Notes under the pieces: generated by a model
Databases searched by the model: none
Told to the model about the DNA's origin: nothing
The model's input: the letters and a program-made list of their open reading frames with translations, nothing else
Made by a program: the position numbers and the translations under genes
Part shown: piece after piece, positions 1 through 9,131 of the stretch
Layout of the letters: every line of letters starts with the position of its first letter
How positions within the stretch are numbered: the first letter of the stretch is position 1
From: Frankia sp. RB7
GTDB lineage: Bacteria; Pseudomonadota; Alphaproteobacteria; Rhizobiales; Xanthobacteraceae
Direction of reading: 5' to 3'
DNA length: 64,000 nt
NCBI GenBank assembly: GCA_030403585.1
Contig: JAUEPE010000001.1
Span: forward strand, 248,001 to 312,000

Positions 1-994
1 CCTCGGGATTGATGATGCGCGGCGGCCTTTTGCCGTCGAGCGTCTCCAGCACCTGCTCGGCGGCGATGCGGCCCATGTTCTGGCGCGCCTCGATCGTGAC
101 GCCGGCCGTGTGCGGGCTCGCCAACACATTGTCGAACTGCAGCAGCGGATGCTCCGGCGGCGGCGGCTCCTTGGACCAGACGTCGAGGCCGGCGCCGGCA
201 ATGCGCTTGTCGCGCAACGCCTGGAGCAGAGCATCCTCGTCGTGGATGAAGCCGCGCGCCGTGGTGATGAAATAGGCGTGCGGCTGCATCAGCGCAAACT
301 CGCGCACGCTGATCATGTTGCGGCTGCGCTTGTCGAGCGGGCAGGAGATCGAGACGAAATCTGAGCGGCGCAAGAGCTCGTCGAGCTCGACCTTCTCGCC
401 GCCCCGTTCGGACATCACGTCGGCCGTGAGGTTGGGATCGTAAGCCAGCACCTTCATGCCGAACAGGCCCTTGCACAGCGCAGCGATACGGCGGCCGACA
501 TTGCCGAGGCCGATAATGCCGACGGTCTTGTGCTCGATCTCGTTGCCGACGAGCTCGTTCCGGTTGACGTGGGCCTCCCTGCGGAGCTTGCGGTCGGACT
601 GGATGATCCGCTTGGACAGCGTCAGCATCATCGCCAGCGCATGCTCGGCGACGGAATGCGCGTTGCCGCCGGACTGGTTAACGACCAGCACGCCCGCATC
701 CGTGCAAGCCTCGACATCGACGGGGTCGAAGCCTGCGCCGTTGCTGGAGACCAGCAGCAGCTTCGGCGTGCGCTTCAGGAAGGACGCGTCGACATGGAAA
801 TGCGGCGCCAGCTCGTCGCGGGCCGCGCCGATCTGATAGACATGGGCCGCGCTCAGGATCGGAGCGTAAGAGTCCTCTAGGCTCTCGTTCTCGATGCGAT
901 CGAGCCGGACGTCGGGCCGTGCCTTCAGGATGTCGATGTAGATCGGGTTGGCCAGGTATTTGACGTAGAAGACGCGCTTGCTGTTGACCGACAT
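1..994 (-). CDS. D-2-hydroxyacid dehydrogenase, 3' end cut by window edge
   Basis: The gene runs off the left edge; about 331 codons are visible, beginning MSVNSKRVFYVKYL at the ATG at 994. The Rossmann motif GIIGLGNVGRR lies near residue 160. The family's catalytic Arg (TTARGF), Glu (DVWSKEP) and His (SPHTAG) are all present, so it is an NAD(P)-dependent 2-hydroxyacid oxidoreductase related to phosphoglycerate dehydrogenase. It is divergent from a two-gene ThDP decarboxylase. In that setting it could make or use a 2-oxo acid such as hydroxypyruvate or sulfopyruvate; the (S)-sulfolactate dehydrogenase SlcC belongs to this family. The exact substrate cannot be read from sequence. Confidence 0.9.
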   Translation of the reverse strand, partial: MSVNSKRVFYVKYLANPIYIDILKARPDVRLDRIENESLEDSYAPILSAAHVYQIGAARDELAPHFHVDASFLKRTPKLLLVSSNGAGFDPVDVEACTDAGVLVVNQSGGNAHSVAEHALAMMLTLSKRIIQSDRKLRREAHVNRNELVGNEIEHKTVGIIGLGNVGRRIAALCKGLFGMKVLAYDPNLTADVMSERGGEKVELDELLRRSDFVSISCPLDKRSRNMISVREFALMQPHAYFITTARGFIHDEDALLQALRDKRIAGAGLDVWSKEPPPPEHPLLQFDNVLASPHTAGVTIEARQNMGRIAAEQVLETLDGKRPPRIINPE

Positions 995-1235
995 CAGGAC
1001 CCTTCCGGCTCTCTCATGGAGACCCGCAAGGTCAGCGCAATACGCGCCCCGTTCCTGCGTCCCTCCGTTTTCTCATTATCCCGCTTATGACACGGCGGTG
1101 CCGGCCTCGGCAGGCCGTCTGGTGCAGATCACGGTGCCGGCCCGGACATGTTGACAATCCTGCCCGCTCCGTCAAGTTTCGGCAGATCGCTGCGACGGAC
1201 AAAGAAGAAACATGCGCGGCTGAAGGGAGAACGCG

Positions 1236-1802
1236 ATGGCGATTGCGGAACAGAAGACCTCGTCCCAGGCGGGACCGGGGTCGGGCGACAAACGCTGGCA
1301 CAGCATCGTCCTGCAAACCCTGAAGCGGAACGAGATCAGCCTCATCCCCTACGTGCCCGACCGGGTGCTGACGCCACTGATCAAGAATCTGCACGCCGAT
1401 CCCTTCTTCACGACCTTTGCGACCGCCCGCGAGGAAGAGGCCGTCGGCATCGTCTCGGGTGCCTGGATGGGCGGGCGGCGCGGCGCGGTGCTGATGCAGA
1501 CCTCGGGCTTTGCCACGCTGGCCAACACGCTCGCCTCGCTCGCGGTGCCCTACCAGATCCCGCTGATCATGTTTGTCTCAGAGCGCGGTACGCTCGGCGA
1601 GTTCAATTACGGCCAGTCGCTGGTTTGCCGCACCATGCGCCCGGTGCTGGACTCGCTCGCGCTGGAGCACCACACCATCACCCGGCTCGACGAACTCGAA
1701 TTCATCGCCGACCGCTCGATCAAGCAAGCCGTCACCACGCAGGCGCCGGTGGCACTGATCCTCAACCCGCTGCTCACCGGCGGCAAGACTTTTGACAAGT
1801 GA
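1236..1802 (+). CDS. ThDP-binding decarboxylase, N-terminal (PYR) subunit
   Basis: This 188-residue protein contains only the pyrimidine-binding half of a ThDP enzyme. The cofactor-activating glutamate is in TAREEEAVG near residue 67, followed by the usual TSGFATLANTLASL segment. Separate PYR and PP subunits are typical of sulfopyruvate decarboxylase (ComD/ComE) and some phosphonopyruvate decarboxylases. The start has a good ribosome site (AAGGGAG) 6-7 bases upstream. The next gene supplies the PP half and begins within a few bases of this stop, so the two should form one heteromeric enzyme. Substrate is inferred only from family architecture. Confidence 0.85.
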   Translation: MAIAEQKTSSQAGPGSGDKRWHSIVLQTLKRNEISLIPYVPDRVLTPLIKNLHADPFFTTFATAREEEAVGIVSGAWMGGRRGAVLMQTSGFATLANTLASLAVPYQIPLIMFVSERGTLGEFNYGQSLVCRTMRPVLDSLALEHHTITRLDELEFIADRSIKQAVTTQAPVALILNPLLTGGKTFDK

Positions 1803-1810
1803 GCCCCGCC

Positions 1811-2407
1811 ATGGATACGCGCAACACCAAGGTGATGAACCGGTTCGATGTGACGAAGCGCCTGATCGCAAAGCTCAAGCATGAGGAAGCGGTCGTGGGC
1901 GGCATCGGCAACACCAATTTCGACCTCTGGGCCGCCGGCCACCGCCCGCAGAATTTTTACATGCTCGGCAGCATGGGCCTCGCCTTCCCGATCGCGCTCG
2001 GCGTGGCGCTGGCGCAGCCTGATCGCCGCGTCTTTGCGCTCGAAGGCGACGGCTCGCTGCTGATGCAGCTCGGCGCGCTCTCGACCATCGCGGCGCTGAA
2101 GCCGAAGAACCTGATCATGATCGTGATGGACAACGGCATCTACCAGATCACCGGCGCGCAACCGACGCCGGCCGCCGGTGTCGCCGATCTCGTCGCGATC
2201 GCCCTGGGATCGGGTCTTACCAATAGCGCCTGGGCTGCGGACGAGGACGATTTCGAGCGGCTGATCGACGAAGCCATGTCGGCTGACGAGCCGAGCCTGA
2301 TCGCGCTGCGCATCGACGACAAGCCCGGCGTCGGCGCCACCCGCAGGGATCCCGTGCAGATCCGCGAGCGCTTCATGCATGGCCTCGGCGTGCGCGAGCC
2401 GCTTTAA
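1811..2407 (+). CDS. ThDP-binding decarboxylase, C-terminal (PP) subunit
   Basis: This is the pyrophosphate-binding half of the split ThDP enzyme. The metal/ThDP motif begins GDGSLLMQLGALS near residue 80 and ends in VMDNGIYQ. It follows its PYR partner directly. An alternative GTG start at 1799 would overlap the upstream stop and add four residues. Neither start has a strong ribosome site; the ATG at 1811 was chosen because a weak GAG lies at a workable distance. The pair resembles ComD/ComE sulfopyruvate decarboxylase (sulfopyruvate to sulfoacetaldehyde plus CO2), but phosphonopyruvate or another 2-oxo acid remains possible. Confidence 0.83.
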   Translation: MDTRNTKVMNRFDVTKRLIAKLKHEEAVVGGIGNTNFDLWAAGHRPQNFYMLGSMGLAFPIALGVALAQPDRRVFALEGDGSLLMQLGALSTIAALKPKNLIMIVMDNGIYQITGAQPTPAAGVADLVAIALGSGLTNSAWAADEDDFERLIDEAMSADEPSLIALRIDDKPGVGATRRDPVQIRERFMHGLGVREPL

Positions 2408-2484
2408 CAATTCGTCATTAACTACACGGTGATCTGATCCGCATCCCACGACAGCCCGTTGCAGATCCGTGCTATCCGAACCGG

Positions 2485-2862
2485 ATGTCCATTTTCGTTC
2501 GCGCCATTGCCTGGCTGCTCGCGGCCGCGGTCACGTTTGCAACCCTCGGACCGCCGAGCTTGCGACCTCATTCCGACCTCGGCCAGGACGGCGAACATGC
2601 GCTCGCCTTCATTCTGGTCGGGCTGGCCTTCGGCCTCGCCTACCGCCGACGTCGCCCGGCCGTCGCGGCCATCTCGGTCGCTTTGATCGGCCTGCTCGAA
2701 CTGATGCAGCTTTGGGCGCCGGGACGCCATGCGCGGCTTGAGGATTTCGTGGTCGACGCCGCCACTGCGTGCGTCGGCTTTGCGTTGGCCGCAGTCGCTG
2801 ATTGGGCCATCACGCGCTTTCGCGTAAACTCAGCGATCACAAGCGAAGGCCCCGCGGAGTAA
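2485..2862 (+). CDS. VanZ-like small membrane protein
   Basis: This 125-residue protein has about four hydrophobic segments and ends in a short soluble tail. The arrangement GEHALAFILVGLAFGL, a basic loop YRRRRP, then LLELMQLWAPGRHARLEDF is typical of the VanZ-like family, in which the helix-loop ELxQ...GR..DxxD region is conserved. The family's role outside glycopeptide resistance is unknown. A strong hairpin overlaps its stop codon, so the gene is probably transcribed alone. Confidence 0.75.
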   Translation: MSIFVRAIAWLLAAAVTFATLGPPSLRPHSDLGQDGEHALAFILVGLAFGLAYRRRRPAVAAISVALIGLLELMQLWAPGRHARLEDFVVDAATACVGFALAAVADWAITRFRVNSAITSEGPAE

Positions 2863-2877
2863 CGCTCCGCAGGGCCT
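2847..2877. terminator. Hairpin between convergent genes
   Basis: A 13-bp stem with one mismatch (AGGCCCCGCGGAG / CTCCGCAGGGCCT) and a five-base loop overlaps the VanZ-like stop codon. It lies between the convergent VanZ-like and DUF1236 genes, so it could end transcription from both sides. There is no clean T-run. Confidence 0.55.
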
Positions 2878-2904
2878 AGTCTCTCACGTCTATTGCCGCG
2901 TCGA

Positions 2905-3288
2905 TCAGTCGATGATCTTGACGACGCGGCGCGTGCGCGGCTCGACGATCACACGACGATCGTTGACGACCGCGTAGCGATACTGGGTGTAGTTCGGCAC
3001 AGGGCGCAGCACCACGGTCGGGGGCAGCGGCTCGCCGACCACAACGCGTTCCTGAACCACGACGGAATCATCACGCGGGATACCGCCGAGGATCGCATTC
3101 GGAATTTCGAGGCCAGCGCCGACTGCCGCACCCACGGTGCCGCCGACCATCGCGCCGACCGGACCGCCGATATCGCCGCCCGCGCGTGCGCCGTTCCTGG
3201 CGCCCTGTTCGGTCGTCGACTGGGCAAAGGCTGCACTCGACGCCAGCAGCGACGCGGCAACCAACGAAATCGCAAGACGGGTCTTCAT
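2905..3288 (-). CDS. Exported DUF1236 protein with glycine-zipper segment
   Basis: The protein starts MKTRLAISLVAASLLASSAAFA, a clear Sec signal peptide cleaved near residue 22. A glycine-rich stretch (GGPVGAMVGGTVGAAVGAG) follows. The C-terminal part, with VVNDRRVIVEPRTRRVVKIID-like sequence, is the DUF1236 motif common in Bradyrhizobium exported proteins. A GGAGAG ribosome site 7 bases upstream fixes the start at 3288; a longer frame from 3375 lacks such a site and would bury the signal peptide. Function is unknown; a cell-envelope role is likely. Confidence 0.82.
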   Translation of the reverse strand: MKTRLAISLVAASLLASSAAFAQSTTEQGARNGARAGGDIGGPVGAMVGGTVGAAVGAGLEIPNAILGGIPRDDSVVVQERVVVGEPLPPTVVLRPVPNYTQYRYAVVNDRRVIVEPRTRRVVKIID

Positions 3289-3403
3289 GTCCACACTCTC
3301 CAGTGTTTGTTGATGCGCCTTCAACCGCGGGGCCGGAGCATTGTTCCGGTTCCCCCGTGGCGAAAGACGCACCAAATCCGAAAGAGTGTTACCGCGTAAC
3401 AGT

Positions 3404-4291
3404 TCAGGCCGCGGCGATCTCGTGGCCCGCCATCAGTTCCAGCGCCCGCACCATCGCCGAATGATCCCAGCCCTTGCCGCCATGCGCGGTGCACGACGAG
3501 AACAATTGCTGCGCCACCGCCGTGCTCGGTAACGACAGGCCGAGCGCGCGCGCCCCTTCGAGCGCGAGGTTGAGATCTTTCTGGTGCAACTCGATGCGGA
3601 AGCCCGGATCGAAATTACGCTTCACCATGCGCTCGCCATGCACTTCGAGAATCCGCGACGAGGCAAAGCCGCCCATCAACGCCTTGCGCACCAACGCGGG
3701 ATCGGCGCCCGCCTTGGACGCGAATAGCAGCGCCTCGCTGACCGCCTCGATCGTCAGCGCCACGATGATCTGGTTGGCGACCTTGGTCGTCTGGCCGTCA
3801 CCGTTGGCTCCGACATGCGTGACGTTCTTGCCCATCCTGTCGAAGATCGGTTTCATGGCGCCAAAGGCGCGCTCGGGCCCGCCGACCATGATGGTGAGGC
3901 TCGCAGCCTTGGCGCCGACCTCGCCGCCCGACACCGGGGCATCGAGATAATCCGCGCCCAGCGCCTCGATCTTCTTCGCAAACTCCTTGGTCGCCAGCGG
4001 CGAGATCGAGCTCATGTCGACGACGATCTTGCCCTTGGAGATGCCGCCGGCAACGCCGTCTTTGCCGAACAGCACCGCTTCGACATGCGGGGTGTCCGGC
4101 ACCATGATGATGACGGCATCCGCCTCCTCCGCCACTTCCTTCGCAGACTTGCAGGCGACGCCGCCGGCCGCGATCAGCTCCGGCGCGACCGCCACGACGT
4201 CATGCAGGAGAACGCGATGGCCCGCGGCCAGAAGATGGCCGGCCATCGGCCGTCCCATGGTGCCAAGTCCGATGAAGCCGATGTCGATCAT
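3404..4291 (-). CDS. glxR: Tartronate semialdehyde reductase (2-hydroxy-3-oxopropionate reductase)
   Basis: This is a 295-residue 3-hydroxyacid dehydrogenase family enzyme. The N-terminal dinucleotide motif is GFIGLGTMGRPMAGHL. The substrate-binding signature DAPVSGGEVGA is near residue 120, and the catalytic lysine is in TTKVANQ. It should reduce tartronate semialdehyde to D-glycerate, the last step after Gcl. It is the third gene of a minus-strand group with gcl and hyi, but a palindromic repeat of about 150 bp separates it from hyi. The start at 4291 has a GAGAGA ribosome site. Confidence 0.92.
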   Translation of the reverse strand: MIDIGFIGLGTMGRPMAGHLLAAGHRVLLHDVVAVAPELIAAGGVACKSAKEVAEEADAVIIMVPDTPHVEAVLFGKDGVAGGISKGKIVVDMSSISPLATKEFAKKIEALGADYLDAPVSGGEVGAKAASLTIMVGGPERAFGAMKPIFDRMGKNVTHVGANGDGQTTKVANQIIVALTIEAVSEALLFASKAGADPALVRKALMGGFASSRILEVHGERMVKRNFDPGFRIELHQKDLNLALEGARALGLSLPSTAVAQQLFSSCTAHGGKGWDHSAMVRALELMAGHEIAAA

Positions 4292-4338
4292 GGTCTGATT
4301 TCTCTCAGTTGCATTGGCCAGTTTCATCCACGTGCTCG

Positions 4339-4489
4339 GTGCACCTCGCCCGCTTGCGGGAGAGGTCGGCGCAAAGCGCCGGGTGAGGGTTCTGTCCTCT
4401 TGGGGATCCTCGACGCATCTCTCGAGCCCCGTTGAGGAGACACCCTCACCCCGACCCTCTCCCGCAGGCGGGAGAGGGAGCGCACCGTC
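4339..4489. repeat. Palindromic intergenic repeat, CTCTCCCGC type
   Basis: The element fills most of the 213-bp gap between hyi and glxR. Its ends are inverted copies of GCCCGCTTGCGGGAGAGG and CCTCTCCCGCAGGCGGGAGA, with inner segments around GTGAGGGT and ACCCTCAC. A longer relative sits at 26022-26207, and a short related hairpin at 10897-10924. The RNA would fold strongly on either strand and may stabilise or attenuate the gcl-hyi-glxR transcript. Confidence 0.75.
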
Positions 4490-4504
4490 GCTGTGGCTAC
4501 ATTC

Positions 4505-5290
4505 TCAGGTCTCGAAAGTCTGCGCGGCGTGCCAGGACAGGCCTTCCAGCGTCGTGGTGCGCGGCTTGTATTCGCAGCCGATCCAGCCGCGATAGCCGAT
4601 CGCGTCGAGATGGCGGAACAGGAAGGGATAGTTGATCTCGCCGGTACCGGGCTCGTTGCGCCCAGGATTGTCGGCGAGCTGGATGTGCGCGATCTGCGGC
4701 AGATATTCCTGCATGGTGCGGGCGAGATCTCCCTCCATGATCTGCATGTGATAGATGTCGTACTGGACGAACAGATTGTTCGACCGCACGTCGGAGATCA
4801 GCTGCACCGCCTGCTCGGTGCCGTTGAGGAAGAAGCCGGGAATGTCGAGCGTGTTGATCGGCTCGACCAGCAGCTTGATGTTTTCGCGCGCCAGCGTCGA
4901 AGCCGCAAAACGCAAATTGCCGACCAGCGTCTCCTGCAGCTCGCGCGGATCGGCGTCTACTGGCGCAATGCCGACGAGGCAATTGAGCTGCTCGCAATCG
5001 AGCGCCTTGGCGTAGTCGATGGCGCGGAACACGCCGTCGCGGAATTCGACGGTGCGATCGGGCAGGATCGCGATGCCGCGCTCGCCACTGGCCCAATTGC
5101 CGGCGGGCAGATTATGCAGCACCTGGGTCAGCCCGTGGGCCTCCAGCTGCTCACGTAAAAGCGCCTTGTCGAAATCATAGGGGAAGAGATATTCGACCCC
5201 GGCAAAGCCCGCCGCCTTGGCCGCGGCGAAGCGGTCGATGAACGGCATCTCGTTGAAGAGCATGGTGAGGTTGGCGGCGAATTTCGGCAT
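4505..5290 (-). CDS. hyi: Hydroxypyruvate isomerase
   Basis: This 261-residue protein is a TIM-barrel xylose-isomerase-like enzyme. It opens MPKFAANLTMLFNEMPF and has GVEYLFPYD near residue 31, both typical of Hyi. The metal-binding glutamates are in LLVEPINT (about residue 140) and GCEYKP (about residue 240). It interconverts hydroxypyruvate and tartronate semialdehyde. It begins 11 bases after the gcl stop, so the two are translated from one message. Confidence 0.93.
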   Translation of the reverse strand: MPKFAANLTMLFNEMPFIDRFAAAKAAGFAGVEYLFPYDFDKALLREQLEAHGLTQVLHNLPAGNWASGERGIAILPDRTVEFRDGVFRAIDYAKALDCEQLNCLVGIAPVDADPRELQETLVGNLRFAASTLARENIKLLVEPINTLDIPGFFLNGTEQAVQLISDVRSNNLFVQYDIYHMQIMEGDLARTMQEYLPQIAHIQLADNPGRNEPGTGEINYPFLFRHLDAIGYRGWIGCEYKPRTTTLEGLSWHAAQTFET

Positions 5291-5301
5291 GATGGTGTCC
5301 C

Positions 5302-7092
5302 CTATTCCGCCGGCTGCAGCACGCCGGGCCGCGCGGCCGCGACCTCGTCGAGCGGCAGATCCAGCACCTCCTCGAACTCGACGATGTTGTCGATCTCGGT
5401 CCCCATCGCGATGTTGGTGACGCGTTCGAGGATGAACTCGACCACCACGGGCACGCGGTGCTTCTTCATCAGTTCGCGCGCCGTGGCGAACGCCGCTTGC
5501 GTGTCCTTGGGATCGGTGACGCGGATCGCCTTGCAGCCGAGGCCTTCGGCAACGGCAACATGGTCGACGCCATAGCCGCCCAGCTCAGGCGCGTTGATGT
5601 TCTCGAAAGAGAGCTGGACGTGGTAGTCCATGTCGAAGCCGCGCTGCGCCTGGCGGATCAGGCCGAGATAGGAATTGTTCACGACAACGTGGATGTAGGG
5701 CAGATTGAACTGCGCCCCGACCGCGAGCTCCTCGATCAGGAACTGGAAGTCGTAATCGCCGGAGAGCGCGACGATGTCGCGATCCGGGCACGCCGCGCGC
5801 ACGCCGAGCGCCGCCGGCAGCGTCCAGCCGAGCGGCCCCGCCTGCCCCGCATTGATCCAGTTGCGCGGCTTGTAGACGCCGAGGAACTGCGCGCCTGCGA
5901 TCTGCGACAAGCCGATCACGGTGACATAGGTGGTGTCGCGGCCGAACGCCTTGTTCATTTCCTCGTAGACGCGCTGCGGCTTGATCGGAACGTTGTCGAA
6001 ATGGCTCTTGCGCAGCATCGAGCGCTTGCGATCGCGGCAGGACGCGGGCCACGCCTGGCGCTCGCGGAGCCTGCCGGAACGTCGCCACTCCCTGGCGACC
6101 GTGACGAAAAGCTCGAGCGCGGCCTTCGCGTCCGAGACAATGCCGAGATCGGGATTGAACACACGCCCGATCTGGGTCGGCTCGATGTCGACATGCACGA
6201 AGGTACGACCCTTGGTGTAAGTCTCGACCGAACCGGTGTGGCGATTGGCCCAGCGATTGCCGATGCCGAGCACGAAGTCGGATTCCAGCATCGTGGCATT
6301 GCCGTAACGGTGGCTGGTCTGGAGGCCGACCATGCCGGCCATCAGCACGTGATCGTCGGGGATCACACCCCACCCCATTAGCGTCGGGACGACAGGCACA
6401 TTGGCGATCTCGGCAAATTCAACCAGCAGATCCGAAGCGTCGGCATTGATGATGCCGCCGCCCGCGACAATCAACGGGCGCTCAGCCGCATTCAGCATCT
6501 CCAGCGCCTTCTCGACCTGTTTCCGCGAGGCGGTCGGCTTGTAGACCCGCAGCGGCTCATAGGTATCGTCGTCGAACTCGATCTCGGCGAGTTGCACGTC
6601 GAGCGGCATGTCGATCAGCACCGGCCCCGGCCGGCCCGAGCGCATCACATGAAACGCCTGGCTGAACACGCGCGGCACCAGCGCCGGCTCGCGCACGGTC
6701 ACCGCCCACTTGGTCACCGGCTTTGCGATCGACTCGATGTCGACGGCCTGGAAATCCTCCTTGTAGAGCCGCGCGCGCGGCGCCTGCCCGGTGATGCAGA
6801 GGATCGGAATGGAATCGGCGATCGCCGAATAGAGCCCGGTGATCATGTCGGTGCCGGCCGGGCCCGAGGTGCCGATGCAGACACCGATATTGCCGGCCTT
6901 GGCCCGCGTATAGCCCTCCGCCATGTGCGAAGCGCCCTCGACATGACGCGCCAAGATGTGGCGGATCGAGCCGCGCTTCTTCAGCGCCGAATAAAGCGGA
7001 TTGATCGCAGCCCCGGGAACGCCGAAGGCGGTCGAGATGCCTTCCTTCTCCAGGATTCGCACGGCTGCATCGATAGCTCGCATCTTCGCCAT
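5302..7092 (-). CDS. gcl: Glyoxylate carboligase (tartronate semialdehyde synthase)
   Basis: This 596-residue ThDP enzyme joins two glyoxylates into tartronate semialdehyde with loss of CO2. Where most ThDP enzymes have a glutamate near the aminopyrimidine, the sequence [16 protein letters not shown] places Val at residue 51, the known hallmark of Gcl. The PP domain contains [12 protein letters not shown] and ends in [14 protein letters not shown]. It leads the gcl-hyi-glxR group. In this neighbourhood the glyoxylate could come from oxalyl-CoA reduction or from purine breakdown. Confidence 0.96.
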   Translation of the reverse strand: MAKMRAIDAAVRILEKEGISTAFGVPGAAINPLYSALKKRGSIRHILARHVEGASHMAEGYTRAKAGNIGVCIGTSGPAGTDMITGLYSAIADSIPILCITGQAPRARLYKEDFQAVDIESIAKPVTKWAVTVREPALVPRVFSQAFHVMRSGRPGPVLIDMPLDVQLAEIEFDDDTYEPLRVYKPTASRKQVEKALEMLNAAERPLIVAGGGIINADASDLLVEFAEIANVPVVPTLMGWGVIPDDHVLMAGMVGLQTSHRYGNATMLESDFVLGIGNRWANRHTGSVETYTKGRTFVHVDIEPTQIGRVFNPDLGIVSDAKAALELFVTVAREWRRSGRLRERQAWPASCRDRKRSMLRKSHFDNVPIKPQRVYEEMNKAFGRDTTYVTVIGLSQIAGAQFLGVYKPRNWINAGQAGPLGWTLPAALGVRAACPDRDIVALSGDYDFQFLIEELAVGAQFNLPYIHVVVNNSYLGLIRQAQRGFDMDYHVQLSFENINAPELGGYGVDHVAVAEGLGCKAIRVTDPKDTQAAFATARELMKKHRVPVVVEFILERVTNIAMGTEIDNIVEFEEVLDLPLDEVAAARPGVLQPAE

Positions 7093-7159
7093 ATCGGATC
7101 TCCCTCGGTCACGTCAGCGAGCGAGATCATCGGGCGCGAGGGATGCGATCTCAACGAGA

Positions 7160-7202
7160 TCGATTTTATTTTCCACGATGCGGCAGCCGCGGAAAAATCG
7201 AG
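7160..7202 (-). promoter_or_regulatory. Imperfect inverted repeat upstream of gcl
   Basis: Upstream of gcl, CGATTTTATTTTCC and GGAAAAATCG face each other across a GC-rich centre. Such A/T-rich inverted half-sites suit an operator, for instance of an IclR-type regulator. No TGGTATRCCA site is present here, so gcl does not appear to belong to the GntR-type regulon. This is weak evidence. Confidence 0.25.
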
Positions 7203-7243
7203 GGTCTCTCAACCAGTTAGGCTGAGATATCAGTGAAAGCGCC

Positions 7244-9046
7244 TTACTCGAACAACTGCGCCAGCTCCATCTGCGGCACCAGCACGAGGCCCTTGTCGGT
7301 GATGCGAATTTCCGGAATGACCGATAGCGGAATCAAATTGAAGCCCATGTAGGGGATGGTGCAGCCGGCCTCCGCCCACTCCTTCTTCAAGACCTTCACC
7401 TCTTCAGCCACCTCGGTGACGCGCTTGTCGGAGAGCAGGCCCGCGATCGGCAGCGGGACCAGCGCCCTCACCTTGCCGTCGGCGACGACGCAGACCGCGC
7501 CCTGATGCTCCTTGATCGCCGCGATCGCGGCGTGCATGTCGGGTTCGTTGGTACCGGCGACGATGATGTTGTGACTGTCGTGGCCGACGCTGGAGGCCAC
7601 CGCGCCACGTTTCAGGCCAAAGTCCTTCAACAGGCCATAGGCGACGTTGCCAGCCGACTTGCCGTGACGCTCGACCACGGTGACGAAGCACAGGCCGTAG
7701 CGCACAAACAGCGACGGCCAGTCCTTGGCCGGCTCGATCGCGACCTTGTCATGGATCAGTGTGATGCCGGGAAGCGCGGTCTTGATCGCATTGAGGGTGC
7801 AGGCCTTCGTCGGAAGCTCGGGCGTCAGCTTCAGCTTCTCCGGCAGCTTCACGGTCACATAGGCCGCCTTCGGATATTGATAGCGCTGCGACAGCGCCTG
7901 ATCGAGCCGTGGCGTGATCTTGCGGTTCTCGACGACCAGCTCGCCGCCATACCAGGTCGATTGCGGCTTGAGATTGTCGTCCATCAGCACGAAATCGGCG
8001 CGGCGGCCGCCGCCGAGGCCGCCGATGTCGCCATCCATGCCGAAGCGTGTGGCGCCATGCAGCGACCCCATCGACCATGCCTGCTCCGGCGACATCCCCG
8101 CCTTGACCGCTTCGCGCACCACCCAGTCGAGACCGAACAGCAGCAAATCATCGGCATCGCGATCGTCGGTGCACACCGCGGTCCGCTTGTGGGACGCGCC
8201 GAGCTCGGTGATGGTACGGATTGCCTGCGGCAGCGAGTGCCACGGCGTGGTCGGGGGTCCCCCGCGCAAGAACACCCAGACGCCGGCGTCGAGCAGATCG
8301 TCGGCGATGTCGCGGTCGATCGCCTCATGGGTGTCGGTCACGCCACTCGCCGCATACGCCGCGACGAATTCGCGCCCGTAGACATGGCCGGACACCGGCC
8401 GGCCGCGCTTCAAGGCCGCTGCCAGGATCGCATGGCTGCGCTCGTCGCCCATGGTGACCGGCACGAAATCCATCTTCTCGCCGAGCCCGACCGCTTCCGG
8501 CCAGCGATCGAACAGGCCGGCGATCTTGTCCGGCGTGAGATCGCCGCCCGCGGTCTCCAGAACGACCGAGGTCGCCGGCACGGTCGACGGCACCGTCAGA
8601 AAGATCGAGAGCGGCGCTTCGCGGGCGTCCTCGAGCATCGCCTCGACGCCGGCGACATCCATGACATTGCCGATCTCGTGACTGTCGCAGAAGATCGTGG
8701 TGGTGCCGTTCAGCAGCGCGGCCTCGGCATAGGCGCAAGCCGTCACCATCGAGGATTCGATGTGGATATGCGGATCGACCAGCCCCGGAGCGATGATGCC
8801 GCCGGCGGCGTCATAAACCGCAACGTCGCGCCACGCTTTCTTCGCCGCGCCGGCGGCCTTCACCGCGGCGATGCGGCCGCCGGTGACCCAGACCTCCCGC
8901 CCGGGATGGCTGCGCTCCGAATAGGTCGAGAGCACCCGTGCTCCAGATATGACGAGATCGGGCGCGACGCGCGCGGAAGCGACATCGGCGAGACGGCGGG
9001 TCATCGTGTGCAGCGGCGCGACGGCAAAGCGGGTGAGTTTGGTCAT
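7244..9046 (-). CDS. ade: Adenine deaminase
   Basis: This 600-residue amidohydrolase converts adenine to hypoxanthine and ammonia. The metal site motif [14 protein letters not shown] is near residue 92, followed by [16 protein letters not shown]. The C-terminal [13 protein letters not shown] and [14 protein letters not shown] are hallmarks of the Ade family. A GAGGG ribosome site lies 7 bases before the ATG at 9046. It lies upstream of gcl on the same strand but 151 bp away. A link is plausible because purine breakdown through allantoin ends in glyoxylate, but no other purine genes are seen here. Confidence 0.93.
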   Translation of the reverse strand: MTKLTRFAVAPLHTMTRRLADVASARVAPDLVISGARVLSTYSERSHPGREVWVTGGRIAAVKAAGAAKKAWRDVAVYDAAGGIIAPGLVDPHIHIESSMVTACAYAEAALLNGTTTIFCDSHEIGNVMDVAGVEAMLEDAREAPLSIFLTVPSTVPATSVVLETAGGDLTPDKIAGLFDRWPEAVGLGEKMDFVPVTMGDERSHAILAAALKRGRPVSGHVYGREFVAAYAASGVTDTHEAIDRDIADDLLDAGVWVFLRGGPPTTPWHSLPQAIRTITELGASHKRTAVCTDDRDADDLLLFGLDWVVREAVKAGMSPEQAWSMGSLHGATRFGMDGDIGGLGGGRRADFVLMDDNLKPQSTWYGGELVVENRKITPRLDQALSQRYQYPKAAYVTVKLPEKLKLTPELPTKACTLNAIKTALPGITLIHDKVAIEPAKDWPSLFVRYGLCFVTVVERHGKSAGNVAYGLLKDFGLKRGAVASSVGHDSHNIIVAGTNEPDMHAAIAAIKEHQGAVCVVADGKVRALVPLPIAGLLSDKRVTEVAEEVKVLKKEWAEAGCTIPYMGFNLIPLSVIPEIRITDKGLVLVPQMELAQLFE

Positions 9047-9131
9047 CAGGACCCTCGCATGGCGTTAAGGTCGGCAGATGGTTACGCCCTGCGCCAGACT
9101 GGGCAAGCTCAAATATAGCGGCAGGCCCTGC

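Noticed and set aside
4339..4489. CRISPR-like array from repeated CTCTCCCGC segments
   Set aside because: The segments are inverted arms of one palindromic element with no regular spacers and no cas genes.
5302..7092. Gcl as a second oxalyl-CoA decarboxylase or acetolactate synthase
   Set aside because: Valine at position 51 in place of the usual glutamate and the hyi-glxR neighbours are specific to glyoxylate carboligase.
7505..9118. Long open frame antisense to adenine deaminase
   Set aside because: Shadow of the ade codon bias with no domain signal.
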